Numbered from the stretch's first letter, positions 10,201-20,680 are shown. The stretch: DNA of 64,000 nt from Hanleya hanleyi (GCA_036873755.1 JAVTVY010037228.1:103489-167488); one strand, 5' to 3'. Program-made: numbers and translations. Notes: generated from the sequence alone by a model not told the origin.

Positions 10201-10513
10201 CTTCTCTCAGCCCTTCATGGGGTTGACTGATAATGAACCCGGAGAGTATCGTGTATTTATAACGAGGTCGTGTCTGATGTTCGAGTTCTACCACCGTTGT
10301 ATATATCCTCGGTTGACTGAGCATATCCGGGTAATCAATGACGTCGTCGTCCTCCGTCAGTAGACTGTTAAATGCCACATCTTTGTGGAGTACCGAACGG
10401 TCCCTTGCCTTGAAGTGGCAATTTTGCGAATATAGACGTTCCTCATCAAATATCTCACAAACACCAGAACCATCGACTTTGTTCCCAGCAAAATTGAAAA
10501 ATCTGAATTTCAC
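10190..10513 (-). CDS. Unknown 107-residue ORF upstream of integrase, copy 1
   Basis: The frame begins MKFRFFNFAGNKVDGSGVCE and contains DEERLYSQNC, EDDDVIDYPDML and RPRYKYTILSGFIIS. It ends 11 bp inside the integrase start on the same strand, so the two could be co-transcribed. The same frame is open in unit 2 (14796-15119) and broken in unit 3. I do not recognise the family. It has no obvious signal peptide or membrane segment and is mixed acidic and aromatic. It might be a remnant of a longer Polinton gene or the 5' exon of the integrase. Treat as hypothetical. Confidence 0.4.
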   Translation of the reverse strand: MKFRFFNFAGNKVDGSGVCEIFDEERLYSQNCHFKARDRSVLHKDVAFNSLLTEDDDVIDYPDMLSQPRIYTTVVELEHQTRPRYKYTILSGFIISQPHEGLREGVG

Positions 10514-11466
10514 TGAAATATTCCCGGATTTAAACTTTGAGCGCTTTCTTTTGTGAAGGTATTTGCTACCCGAGTATGTTTATTACCTTTCCAGTGTTGA
10601 TCATAACCACTTTCCTACAATTTGTCATCGTTTGCTGGCCCATTTACGGCTGGTAAAGCGCCGAGTAACTGCATGTGACGTATGAAATATATATATCCGA
10701 TTCGTGTTCCTAATCTTACAGACGGACTGAACCGTTTTGTCAAATCATGGAGGTACAAATAATGCCCTGTTTGGCTAGATATTTCATGGACATTTTTAAC
10801 ATGGTAAAGTCACCTCTTAGCTATATGTATTCTACAGATAAACGTTCTCTGAGTAATATGAGGAGGTAACTGAAACCTTTTACGAAAACTGAAGCAAAAT
10901 ACAAATTTTTCGAAGGAACGAGGACCAAACCCTATTTACCTAGGCCTATACCTTAATAGGGTATATAGCCCGCTGGTGAAATAAAAGCGCGATTACTTTG
11001 TTTCTTTTCGAATCGTGCACCATTGCGACACAGGCGAATACCGAGCATGGAAAGTTCTTGTAAGTCGCTGATAAATCGTTCAGTTTTACAATCACTACTT
11101 TATGAAACAGACTAAGTCTTGAAAGCATACGTAAATCTTATTCCTCATACTTCGGTCTTTATAAAATCATTGGCGCCTTTGAACAGACATTGCGATATCA
11201 ATTGTCGACAATGTCAATATTATGTACATTGCGACCCTTAACATCGCAATGTGACGTTACGGGTCGATCCTGTCGATAATTTGTCCATTGCGATGTTAAG
11301 GGTCGACGCAATATCAAGGGCTTCTACAAAGATGACCTGGTCAATATAACGATGTTACCTGTACCGAGGATGATGTTGACTTATGGCTTCACCTGGGAAG
11401 AACGTGGAGCGGCCGGCACTGTGAGGATTGGCTTCAAAGGGCGGATCGGTGAAATCTTCGCATCCA
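10514..11466. other. Non-coding part of unit 1 with stem-loop
   Basis: AT-rich sequence without a credible gene, repeated in units 2 (15120-16072) and 3 (19728-20680). It contains an exact 20-bp inverted repeat: CGACCCTTAACATCGCAATG at 11232-11251 and its complement at 11286-11305, with a 34-bp loop. The same hairpin occurs near 15838 and 20438. Confidence 0.7.
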
Positions 11467-12420
11467 CATCTGATACGACCCAATCGGACCACTAGGGGTC
11501 CACCTAGACCCCAACACGTCCATTCCAATACACTTTCTCTACTGCGCATGCGCAGATAGACGATATTCCCACCCTACAACCCTTCGGGTCGGATGCTCCC
11601 TCACGAGAGCTTCACAGTGACACCTCACTCGACCCAATCGGCCCATTATGGGTTCACCTCGACCCAAAATGTCTCTTCACATTCCCTTTTTCCACAATTT
11701 CCTGTCTGCGCATGCGCACAATGTTGAAAAGGGACGACACCCTAGCCCAGTCGGATGGACCCTCACAAATGCTTCACGATAACACCTCACACCACCCAAT
11801 CGGACCACTAGGGGTCCACCTAGACCCCCAAACGTCCATTCCAAGACACTTTCTCTTCTGCGCATGCGCAGATAGACGATACTCCCACTCTACATCCCAT
11901 CCAGTCGGATGCTCCCTCACGAGAGTTTCACATTGACACCTCCCACGATCCATTCGGACCTAGAGTGGCCCACCTCGACTCCAAAACGTCCCTTCCCATG
12001 CCCATTTTCCACAATTCCCTGTCTGAGCATGCGCAGAATGTTGAAAACGGACGACACCCTAGTCCAGTCGGATGGATCCTCCCGAGTGCTTCACGATGAA
12101 ACCTCATATGGCCCAATCGATCCAAGAATGGCCCACCTCGACCCCAAAACGTCCATTCCAATACACTTTCTCCACTGTGCATGCGCAGAATGACGTCAGT
12201 TCCACGTCACACCCATCCAGTCGGATGCTCCCTCACGAGAGATTCACAGTGATACCTCCCACGACCCATTCGGACCAAGAGTGGCCCACCTCGACTCCAA
12301 AACGTCCCTTCCCATGCCCTTTTTCCACAATTCCCTGTCTGCGTATGCGACACCATCGGATCATTAGGGGATCCTTCGACCCCAAAACGTCCACCCCAGC
12401 GATACTTGCCCAATACGCAT
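11467..12420 (+). repeat. NRF1-type tandem array in unit 1
   Basis: Six units of the terminal-type repeat. The palindromic core TGCGCATGCGCA is perfect at 11543, 11707 and 11859 and degenerate at 12024 and 12176. Start-to-start spacing is 164, 152, 165 and 152 bp. The array of the left flank (8145-8734) is nearly identical to 11465-12054. It ends in an ACCCCxxCxATCGTGTTCTA block followed by GAGAC that is also found at 47665-47695 in the complete Polinton. Confidence 0.85.
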
Positions 12421-12679
12421 GCGTACAGTGAATTTTTCAAAAAAAATCACCGCTTAGCTTCAAGACCCCGCCCATCGTGTTCTACGTGGTGAGACAAAAA
12501 AAAACAAGATCCCACAACCCATATTGCAACGAGCATGTGTGGGTTTCTCATTAGGTTGAACACTGCATACCGCACATGTCCATGCGTGGGTTCGCGATTG
12601 GGCCTACACCCTGGCGGTATAGTGATCTGCCCTCTGATAGATATATGAGGATATTTTCAACCTTGGTTTGTATGGGCTG

Positions 12680-12752
12680 ACTCGTGGTGTAATGGATAGC
12701 GTTTCTGCTTCTGGAGACAGCGACCCGGGTTCGGGACCCTTTCCCTTCTCTC
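12680..12752 (+). other. tRNA-like segment (A-box and B-box) in unit 1
   Basis: The segment CTCGTGGTGTAATGGATAGC resembles a tRNA D-arm/A box, and CCGGGTTCGGGACCC matches a T-arm/B box. Between them is a possible short stem. The acceptor stem does not close and the anticodon loop is irregular, so this is a tRNA pseudogene or a pol III promoter head of a SINE-like piece, not a working tRNA. A near-identical copy lies at 17290-17363 in unit 2. Confidence 0.4.
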
Positions 12753-12859
12753 GCTGTATGGCTATGAGGGTTCCCCACTTGCCAGTTAGGCTGGGCATAG
12801 TGCTGACGATATTGTCGGGGACCCATTGATGCTTTGGCATTAAAGGCTTATTGACCCTT

Positions 12860-12985
12860 CTATTCTCTCGGAGACGGCCGGATATTGCCGGAGATGACCA
12901 GACATTCCCGGAGATGGCAGGACATTCCCGAAGATTGCCGAAGATTCCTGGACATTGCCGGACATTGGCGGAGAATCTCCACCCG
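12860..12985. repeat. GGACATTGCCGGAGAT minisatellite in unit 1
   Basis: Short, degenerate 12-24-bp repeats of the types GGACATTGCCGG, GGAGATGGCAGG and GAAGATTGCC. Repeated at 17470-17590 and, inverted, at 5520-5570. The translated pattern (repeated SGNxRxxPxxS) is a consequence of the repeat and is not taken as a gene. Confidence 0.7.
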
Positions 12986-13164
12986 CGTATTTGAAGTCTC
13001 GGGACGACTTTCTGTCCGCGTACGCTCCTCCCGGGAACCGCATCGCCGCCGGACCGCATCACCGCGGAGGAATACATGCCCAGGGGTCATTTCCGGTCAC
13101 GTGACGGAACTATAGCGGCGTTGACCTCTACGATCACGTGATCGTCACGTGAGCACATGACACC

Positions 13165-13290
13165 ACAAAAGTAGGTCAATCCGATCATGCTGTCGGCGTG
13201 TTGAAGGAGATTCCTGACGAAGTGCGTCGTGTCGGAGCCCGTCGGCCCCGCAATGAGGCAGTTGAATGGGTGCTGCCACCGGGGGTCCAT
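13165..13290 (-). pseudogene. Packaging ATPase N-terminal fragment, unit 2 side, Walker A lost
   Basis: It starts MDPRWQHPFNCLIAGPTGS, but the P-loop continues DTTHFVRN instead of GKT, so the ATP-binding Lys is absent. The similarity to Polinton packaging ATPases ends after LLQHADSM; the remaining open frame runs into the CACGTG region and minisatellite. Walker B and later motifs are absent. It lies at the end of unit 1, minus strand, and is followed in unit 2 by the membrane ORF in an overlapping frame. Confidence 0.65.
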
Positions 13291-13709
13291 GGTTGAAGGA
13301 GTATCCGCTGGCGTGGAAACCCGCTGTTGTAAATTTGGTACGAGTGAACCGGGGTCGTCGGTGCGTCGAGCTTTGGTACCGTTGTCGACGGGTGTTCACT
13401 GCGGGTGCTCGTAGAGAGCGTTGCAATACTTGGTGTAGAGCTCGATGTTGATATGGATTGTACGCGTAGTGTGGTAGTGGTCGCTGGATGAAGAGGTTTG
13501 ACTGGCGTAGTGGAGGTCTGTAGACTGGTTTGACTGGCACTCACAGCGTGTGTCCTACGTAGAACGAGTAGAGTGCTGAGATAGGCTACGTCGTAATACA
13601 CACTACCCAGCAACACGCCCAGCAGGGTTAGCAATGCCGCTATGATGCCCACTTGTGCTTTGCGCGTTTTTGGAGACGCTGTGTTCAGAGACGGTTGCAC
13701 CGTGTTCAT
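13185..13709 (-). CDS. Small single-membrane-segment ORF downstream of integrase, copy 2
   Basis: It is a 174-residue frame. Residues about 19-50 form one hydrophobic segment (VGIIAALLTLLGVLLGSVYY) followed by basic residues, then a long Ser/Thr/Pro-rich tail. The tail beyond about residue 95 overlaps, in another frame, the end of the upstream gene (peptide ending HPQ) and the ATPase start, so only the N-terminal part is likely genuine. The same N-terminus is present in all three units. Polintons often carry small membrane proteins of unknown role. I do not recognise a named family. Confidence 0.45.
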   Translation of the reverse strand: MNTVQPSLNTASPKTRKAQVGIIAALLTLLGVLLGSVYYDVAYLSTLLVLRRTHAVSASQTSLQTSTTPVKPLHPATTTTLRVQSISTSSSTPSIATLSTSTRSEHPSTTVPKLDAPTTPVHSYQIYNSGFPRQRILLQPWTPGGSTHSTASLRGRRAPTRRTSSGISFNTPTA

Positions 13710-13894
13710 GGTCGATCGTGGAATGAAGAATGACGGCGGTGGTGTCTGGTTTTATAGTCATTTCGTCTGGTTGGCCGCGACCCAGGAATTGAAGAAACTG
13801 GGCCAGCCTTGCCATTTCACAAAGTGCATCGTCTTGCCTCGGCGTTGCTCGCTTTTCAGGACGCGTTCCACAGTGTGGTAGTCTTGCTTCGTTT

Positions 13895-14806
13895 TCACCA
13901 CTGGCTGCTACTCTTGCTCGTAAAACGTCCCTCGTAACGTTCCCCTTGAACATCTTCCAGTTCATAGACTCGAGGTTGTCGGGGTATGTGGCGTTTAATC
14001 GGGAAGTGTTCATCGCTCCTGTTGGGGAGATAACTCTTCTCGAACTTGCACTGAACTTTACTGGTGCGTACAGAGTCCCCGACCTTGAACACCTTCTTCG
14101 GCCGTTGTTGCGATGGCATGGGGTACAAGATACGCCGGACTTGGGCTTCGTTGCGTTTGGTAACGGTAATGGGGGCTCTTTGTATATTCCGGTTATAGGC
14201 TCGACTGTAACCACTCGCAAGTTTCGGGAGAACATCGATGTACCGCCTTGTATTCCTGTACGTGAAATATTTGAACATTCGACCTTTGAATGTCCTGCTG
14301 AACCTTTCCACAACGGAAGCCTTCGTCTCGTTGTACGTGTGAAAGAAGAACACCTTCTGAACTTTCAGAAACAGTTGGAACGGTCTGCTGAGGAATTCGG
14401 CGCCTTCATTGGTTTGCAAATACAAGGGTTTGCGTCCGGTCTTGAAGATGTCCTTGAACGCCGCTATGAGATTCGTCCCCGTTTTCGTCCGGATGGGTAC
14501 CGCCCACGCATACTTCGACAGGATATCGATGCATGTCAAGATATACCGATTCCCATCGTTGTGTTTGGCAAAGGCGCTCATATCGACCAAAAAGACTTGC
14601 CATTGGGCATCTATACCACCGACGATGACCCGGTTCCGTGGAAAATGGCGGCGGGCAGCTCGATGTAAGGTATAGGTGTCTTGTTGTTTGAGCCAATCTC
14701 GGACTTGCGACAGACGAAGGCCGTGAGGTTGAGCGGCTCGATAGAGTGAAGACAATGCACTATAGGCCGCCGGATTATCGGGACTGTAGTATAAGTTATC
14801 CAACAC
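13895..14806 (-). CDS. Polinton/Maverick integrase, copy 2, catalytic residues altered
   Basis: An open 303-residue frame differing from copy 1 by only a few residues (for example FAKHNDG in place of FAKYNDG). It shows the same two substitutions at catalytic positions (Phe in WQVFLVDM, Asn in LQTNEGAEF), so they predate the duplication. The Glu of VVERF remains. There are no stops or frameshifts within the core. Confidence 0.85.
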   Translation of the reverse strand: MLDNLYYSPDNPAAYSALSSLYRAAQPHGLRLSQVRDWLKQQDTYTLHRAARRHFPRNRVIVGGIDAQWQVFLVDMSAFAKHNDGNRYILTCIDILSKYAWAVPIRTKTGTNLIAAFKDIFKTGRKPLYLQTNEGAEFLSRPFQLFLKVQKVFFFHTYNETKASVVERFSRTFKGRMFKYFTYRNTRRYIDVLPKLASGYSRAYNRNIQRAPITVTKRNEAQVRRILYPMPSQQRPKKVFKVGDSVRTSKVQCKFEKSYLPNRSDEHFPIKRHIPRQPRVYELEDVQGERYEGRFTSKSSSQW

Positions 14807-15119
14807 CTTCTCTCAGCCCTTCATGGGGTTGACTGATAATGAACCCGGAGAGTATCGTGTATTTATAACGAGGTCGTGTCTGATGTTCGAGTTCTACCAC
14901 CGTTGTATATATCCTCGGTTGACTGAGCATATCCGGGTAATCAATGACGTCGTCGTCCTCCATCAGTAGACTGTTAAATGCCACATCTTTGTGGAGTACC
15001 GAACGGTCCCTTGCCTTGACGTGGCAATTTTGCGAATATAGACGTTCCTCATCAAATATCTCACAAACACCAGAACCATCGACTTTGTTCCCAGCAAAAT
15101 TTAAAAATCTGAATTTCAC
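14796..15119 (-). CDS. Unknown 107-residue ORF upstream of integrase, copy 2
   Basis: The frame is open and collinear with 10190-10513, with a few substitutions (FFNF to FLNF, HFKARD to HVKARD, LLTE to LLME). It overlaps the start of integrase copy 2 by 11 bp. Confidence 0.4.
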   Translation of the reverse strand: MKFRFLNFAGNKVDGSGVCEIFDEERLYSQNCHVKARDRSVLHKDVAFNSLLMEDDDVIDYPDMLSQPRIYTTVVELEHQTRPRYKYTILSGFIISQPHEGLREGVG

Positions 15120-16072
15120 TGAAATATTCCCGGATTTAAACTTTGAGCGCTTTCTTTTGTGAAGGTATTTGCTACCCGAGTATGTTTATTACCTTTCCAG
15201 TGTTGATCATAGCCACTTTCCTACAATTTGTCATCGTTTGCTGGCCCATTTACGGCAGGTAAAGCGCCGAGTAACTGCATGTGACGTATGAAATATATAT
15301 ATCCGATTCGTGTTCCTAATCTTACAGACGGACTGAACCGTTTTGTCAAATCATGGAGGTACAAATAATGCCCTGTTTGGCTAGATATTTCATGGACATT
15401 TTTAACATGGTAAAGTCACCTCTTAGCTATATGTATTCTACAGGTAAACGTTCTCTAAGTAATATGAGGAGGTAACTGAAACCTTTTACGAAAACTGAAG
15501 CAAAATACAAATTTTTCGAAGGAACGAGGACCAAAACCCATTTACCTAGGCCTATACCTTAATAGGGTATATAGCCCGCTGGTGAAATAAAAGCGCGATT
15601 ACTTTGTTTCTTTTCGAATCGTGCACCATTGCGACACAGGCGAATACCGAGCATGGAAAGTTCTTGTAAGTCGCGGATAAATCGTTCAGTTTTACAATCA
15701 CTACTTTATGAAACAGACTAAGTCTTGAAAGCATACGTAAATCTTATTCCTCATACTTCGGTCTTTATAAAATCATTGGCGCCTTTGAACAGACATTGCG
15801 ATATCAATTGTCGACAATGTCAATATTATGTACATTGCGACCCTTAACATCGCAATGTGACGTTACGGGTCGATCCTGTCGATAATTTGTCCATTGCGAT
15901 GTTAAGGGTCGACGCAATATCAAGGGCTTCTACAAAGATGACCTGGTCAATATAACGATGTTACCTGTACCGAGGATGATGTTGACTTATGGCTTCACCT
16001 GGTAAGAACGTGGAGCGGGCGGCACTGTGAGGATTGGCTTCAAAGGGCGGATCGGTGAAATCTTCGCATCCA

Positions 16073-17010
16073 CATCTGATACGACCCAGTCGGACCACTA
16101 GGGGTCCACCTAGACCCCAACACGTCCATTCCAATACACTTTCTCTACTGCGCATGCGCAGATAGACGATATTCCCACCCTACAACTCTTCGGGTCGGAT
16201 GCTCCCTCACGAGAGCTTCACAGTGACACCTCACTCGACCCAATCGGCCCATTATGGGTTCACCTCGACCCAAAATGTCTCTTCACATTCCCTTTTTCCA
16301 CAATTTCCTGTCTGCGCATGCGCACAATGTTGAAAAGGGACGACACCCTAGCCCAGTCGGATGGACCCTCACAAATGCTTCACGATAACACCTCACACCA
16401 CCCAATCGGACCACTAGGGGTCCACCTAGACCCCCAAACGTCCATTCCAAGACACTTTCTCTTCTGCGCATGCGCAGATAGACGATACTCCCACTCTACA
16501 TCCCATCCAGTCGGATGCTCCCTCACGAGAGTTTCACATTGACACCTCCCATGATCCATTCGGACCTAGAGTGGCCCACCTCGACTCCAAAACGTCCCTT
16601 CCCATGCCCATTTTCCACAATTCCCTGTCTGAGCATGCGCAGAATGTTGAAAACGGACGACACCCTAGTCCAGTCGGATGGATCCTTCCGAGTGCTTCAC
16701 GATGACACCTCATATGGCCCAATCGAACCACGAATGGCCCACCTCGACCCCAAAACGTCCATTCCAATACACTTTCTCCACTGTGCATGCGCAGAATGAC
16801 GTCAGTTCCACGTCACACCCATCCAGTCGGATGCTCCCTCACGAGAGATTCACAGTGATACCTCCCACGACCCATTCGGACCAAGAGTGGCCCACCTCGA
16901 CTCCAAAACGTCCCTTCCCATGCCCTTTTTCCACAATTCCCTGTCTGCGTATGCGACACCATCGGATCATAATTTAGGGGATCCTTCGACCCCAAAACGT
17001 CCACCCCAGC
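16073..17010 (+). repeat. NRF1-type tandem array in unit 2
   Basis: Copy of the 11467-12420 array with few changes. Perfect TGCGCATGCGCA cores occur at 16149, 16313 and 16465, again 164 and 152 bp apart. Confidence 0.85.
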
Positions 17011-17775
17011 GATACTTGCCCAATACGCCTGTGTACAGTGAATTTTTCAAAAAAAATCACCGCTTAGCTTCAAGACCTCGCCCATCGTGTTCTACGTGGT
17101 GAGACGAAAAAAAAACAAGATCCCACAACCCATACTGCAACGAGCATGTGTGGGTTTCTCATTAGGTTGAACACTGCATACCGCACATGTCCATGCGTGG
17201 GTTCGCGATTGGGCCTACACCCTGGCGGTATAGTGATCTGCCCTCTGATAGATATATGAGGATATTTTCAACCTTGGTTTGTATGGGCTGACTCGTTGTG
17301 TAATGGATAGCGTTTCTGCTTCTGGAGACAGCGACCCGGGTTCGGGACCCTTTCCCTTCTCTCGCTGTATGGCTATGAGGGTTCCCCACTTGCCAGTTAG
17401 GCTGGGCATAGTGCTGACGATATTGTCGGGGACCCATTGATGCTTTGGCATTAACGGCTTATTGACCCTTCTATTCTCTCGGAGATGGCCGGACATTGCC
17501 GGAGATGACCAGACATTCCCGGAGATGGCAGGACATTCCCCAAGATTGCCGAAGATTCCTGGACATTGCCGGACATTGCCGGAGAATCTCCACCCGCGTA
17601 TTTGAAATCTCGGGACGACTTTCTGTCCGCGCACACTCCTCCCCGGAACCGCATCGCCGCCGGACCGCATCACCGCGGAGGAATACATGCCCAGGGGCCA
17701 TTTCCGGTCACGTGACGGAACTATAGCGGCGTTGACCTCTACGATCACGTGATCGTCACGTGAGCGCATGACACC

Positions 17776-17901
17776 ACAAAAGTAGGTCAATCCGATCATG
17801 CTGTCGGCGTGTTGAAGGAGTTTCCTGACGAAGTGCGACGTGTCGGAGCCCGTCGGCCCCGCAATGAGGCAGTTGAATGGGTGCTGCCACCGGGGGTCCA
17901 T
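17776..17901 (-). pseudogene. Packaging ATPase N-terminal fragment, unit 3 side, Walker A lost
   Basis: Same as the 13165-13290 fragment. The P-loop reads GPTGSDTS, again without the catalytic Lys. The open frame continues to 17215 through non-coding repeat DNA (228 codons), but only the first 40 or so codons match the ATPase family, so the longer frame should not be annotated as a protein. Confidence 0.65.
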
Positions 17902-18320
17902 GGTTGAAGGAGTATCCGCTGGCGTGGAAACCCGCTGTTGTAAATTTGGTACGAGTGAACCGGGGTCGTCGGTGCGTCGAGCTTTGGTACCGTTGTCGAC
18001 GGGTGTTCACTGCGGGTGCTCGTAGAGAGCGTTGCAATACTTGGTGTAGAGCTCGATGTTGATATGGATTGTACGCGTAGTGTGGTAGTGGTCGCTGGAT
18101 GAAGAGGTTTGACTGGCGTAGTGGAGGTCTGTAGACTGGTTTGACTGGCACTCACAGCGTGTGTCCTACGTAGAACGAGTAGAGTGCTGAGATAGGCTAC
18201 GTCGTAATACACACTACCCAGCAACACGCCCAGCAGGGTTAGCAATGCCGCTATGATGCCCACTTGTGCTTTGCGCGTTTTTGGAGACGCTGTGTTCAGA
18301 GACGGTTGCGCCGTGTTCAT
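17796..18320 (-). CDS. Small single-membrane-segment ORF, copy 3
   Basis: This copy is 174 residues, almost identical to copy 2 (one change near the N-terminus, NTVQP to NTAQP). It has the same hydrophobic segment at about residues 19-50 and Ser/Thr-rich tail. See the 13185-13709 entry for caution about its C-terminal part. Confidence 0.45.
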   Translation of the reverse strand: MNTAQPSLNTASPKTRKAQVGIIAALLTLLGVLLGSVYYDVAYLSTLLVLRRTHAVSASQTSLQTSTTPVKPLHPATTTTLRVQSISTSSSTPSIATLSTSTRSEHPSTTVPKLDAPTTPVHSYQIYNSGFPRQRILLQPWTPGGSTHSTASLRGRRAPTRRTSSGNSFNTPTA

Positions 18321-18505
18321 GGTCGATCGTGGAATGAAGAATGACGGCGGTGGTGTCTGGTTTTATAGTCATTTCGTCTGGTTGGCCGCGACCCAGGAAT
18401 TGAAGGAACTGGGCCAGCCTTGCCATTTCACAAAGTGCATCGTCTTGCCTCGGCGTTGCTCGCTTTTCAGGACGCGTTCCACAGTGTGGTAATCTTGCTT
18501 CGTTT

Positions 18506-19422
18506 TCACCACTGGCTGCTACTCTTGCTCGTAAAACGTCCCTCGTAACGTTCCCCTTGAACATCTTCCAGTTCATAGACTCGAGGTTGTCGGGGTATGT
18601 GGCGTTTAATCGGGAAGTGTTCATCGCTCCTGTTGGGGAGATAACTCTTCTCGAACTTGCACTGAACTCTACTGGTGCGTACAGAGTCCCCGGCCTTGAA
18701 CACCTTCTTCGGCCGTTGTTGCGATGGCATGGGGTACAAGATACGCCGGACTTGGGCTTCGTTGCGTTTGGTAACGGTAATGGGGGCTCTTTGTATATTC
18801 CGGTTCTAGGCTCGACTGTAACCACTCGCAAGTTTCGGGAGAACATCGATGTACCGCCTTGTATTCCTGTACGTGAAATATTTGAACATTCGACCTTTGA
18901 ATGTCCTGCTGAACCTTTCCACAACGGAAGCCTTCGTCTCGTTGTACGTGTGAAAGAAGAACACCTTCTGAACTTTCAGAAACAGTTGGAACGGTCTGCT
19001 GAGGAATTCGGCGCCTTCATTGGTTTGCAAATACAAGGGTTTGCGTCCGGTCTTGAAGATGTCCTTGAACGCCGCTATGAGATTCGTCCCCGTTTTCGTC
19101 CGGATGGGTACCGCCCACGCATACTTCGACAGGATATCGATGCATGTCAAGATATACCGATTCCCATCGTTGTGTTGTGTTTGGCAAAGGCGCTCATATC
19201 GACCAAAAAGACTTGCCATTGGGCATCTATACCACCGACGATGACCCGGTTCCGTGGAAAATGGCGGCGGGCAGCTCGATGTAAGGTATAGGTGTCTTGT
19301 TGTTTGAGCCAATCTCGGACTTGCGACAGACGAAGGCCGTGAGGTTGAGCGGCTCGATAGAGTGCAGACAATGCACTAAAGGCCGCCGGACTATCGGGAC
19401 TGTAGTATAAGTTATCCAACAC
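18506..19422 (-). pseudogene. Polinton integrase, copy 3, broken
   Basis: Same gene as copies 1 and 2, but broken in two places. A 5-bp duplication (GTTGT at about 19178-19187) shifts the frame after FAKHN, and a TAT-to-TAG change near 18807 stops the frame after SGYSRA. The altered catalytic positions are the same as in the other copies. The rest is collinear, so decay is recent. Confidence 0.85.
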
Positions 19423-19715
19423 CTTCTCTCAGCCCTTCATGGTGTTGACTGATAATGAACCCGGAGAGTATCGTGTATTTATAACGAGGTCGTGTCTGAT
19501 GTTCGAGTTCTACCACCGTTGTATATATCCGCGGTTGACTGAGTATATCCGGGTAATCAATGACGTCGTCGTCCTCCGTCAGTAGACTGTTAAATGCCAC
19601 ATCTTTGTGGAGTACCGGACGTGGCAATTTTGCGAATATAGACGTTCCTCATCAAATATCTCACAAACACCAGAACCATCGACTTTGTTCCCAGCAAAAT
19701 TGAAAAATCTGAATT
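19412..19715 (-). pseudogene. Unknown ORF upstream of integrase, copy 3, deleted
   Basis: Collinear with 14796-15119, but 16 bp are missing around 19618-19619 (GAGTACCG joined to GACGTGG), which shifts the frame. Only the C-terminal 71 codons remain open. Confidence 0.6.
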
Positions 19716-20680
19716 TCACTGAAATGTTCCCGGATTTAAACTTTGAGCGCTTTCTTTTGTGAAGGTATTTGCTACCCGAGTATGTTTATTACCTTTCCAG
19801 TGTTGATCATAACCACTTTCCTGCAATTTGTCATCGTTTGCTGGCCCATTTACGGCTGGTAAAGCCCCAAGTAACTGCATGTGACGTATGAAATATATAT
19901 ATCCGATTCGTGTTCCTAATCTTACAGACGGACTGAACCGTTTTGTCAAATCATGGAGGTACAAATAATGCCCTGTTTGGCTAGATATTTCATGGACATT
20001 TTTAACATGGTAAAGTCACCTCTTAGCTATATGTATTCTACAGGTAAACGTTCTCTAAGTAATATGAGGAGGTAACTGAAACCTTTTACGAAAACTGAAG
20101 CAAAATACAAATTTTTCGAAGGAACGAGGACCAAAACCAATTTAACTAGGCCTATACCTTAATAGGGTATATAGCCCGCTGGTGAAATAAAAGCGCGATT
20201 ACTTTGTTTCTTTTCGAATCGTGCACCATTGCGACACAGGCGAATACCGAGCATGGAAAGTTCTTGTAAGTCGCGGATAAATCGTTCAGTTTTACAATCA
20301 CTACTTTATGAAACAGACTAAGTCTTGAAAGCATACGTAAATCTTATTCCTCATACTTCGGTCTTTATAAAATCATTGGCGCCTTTGAACAGACATTGCG
20401 ATATCAATTGTCGACAATGTCAATATTATGTACATTGCGACCCTTAACATCGCAATGTGACGTTACGGGTCGATCCTGTCGATAATTTGTCCATTGCGAT
20501 GTTAAGGGTCGACGCAATATCAAGGGCTTCTACAAAGATGACCTGGTCAATATAACGATGTTACCTGTACCGAGGATGATGTTGACTTATGGCTTCACCT
20601 GGGAAGAACGTGGAGCGGGTGGCACCGTGAGGATTGGCTTCAAAGGGCGGATCGGTGAAATCTTCGCATCCACATCTGAT

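Larger units (their letters stand above)
8735..13340 (-). mobile_element. Polinton-derived tandem unit 1 (4606 bp)
   Basis: This is the first of three head-to-tail copies. It contains, from left to right, the truncated membrane ORF, integrase (minus), an upstream ORF, about 900 bp of AT-rich DNA, a 20-bp-arm stem-loop, a terminal-type tandem array (11467-12420), a tRNA-like segment, a GGACATTGCC minisatellite, CACGTG sites and the ATPase start. The boundary was set where unit 2 (13341) repeats the sequence starting at 8735. Genes and arrays occur in one orientation, which a simple Polinton with paired terminal repeats would not give, so this is a rearranged derivative. Confidence 0.85.
13341..17951 (-). 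mobile_element. Polinton-derived tandem unit 2 (4611 bp)
   Basis: It is collinear with unit 1 at an offset of 4606 bp. Over the integrase I count about five base differences in roughly 910 bp, so the duplication is recent or the copies are being homogenised. It contains the same genes and the same array (16073-17010). The 5-bp length gain comes from small insertions between the array and the tRNA-like segment. Confidence 0.85.
17952..20680 (-). mobile_element. Polinton-derived tandem unit 3 (truncated, 2729 bp)
   Basis: It is collinear with unit 2 at an offset of 4611 bp up to CCACATCTGAT at 20670-20680. There units 1 and 2 enter the NRF1-type array but this copy enters unrelated intron sequence. 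The array, tRNA-like segment and ATPase start are therefore missing. Its integrase and the upstream ORF carry inactivating changes. Confidence 0.85.

Noticed and set aside
12680..12752. Functional tRNA gene.
   Set aside because: Acceptor stem does not pair and the anticodon loop is irregular, although A- and B-box-like text is present.
17215..17775. Long continuation (228 codons in all) of the unit 3 ATPase-start frame.
   Set aside because: After about 40 codons it runs through CACGTG sites, a minisatellite and a tRNA-like segment. The corresponding unit 1 frame is broken.
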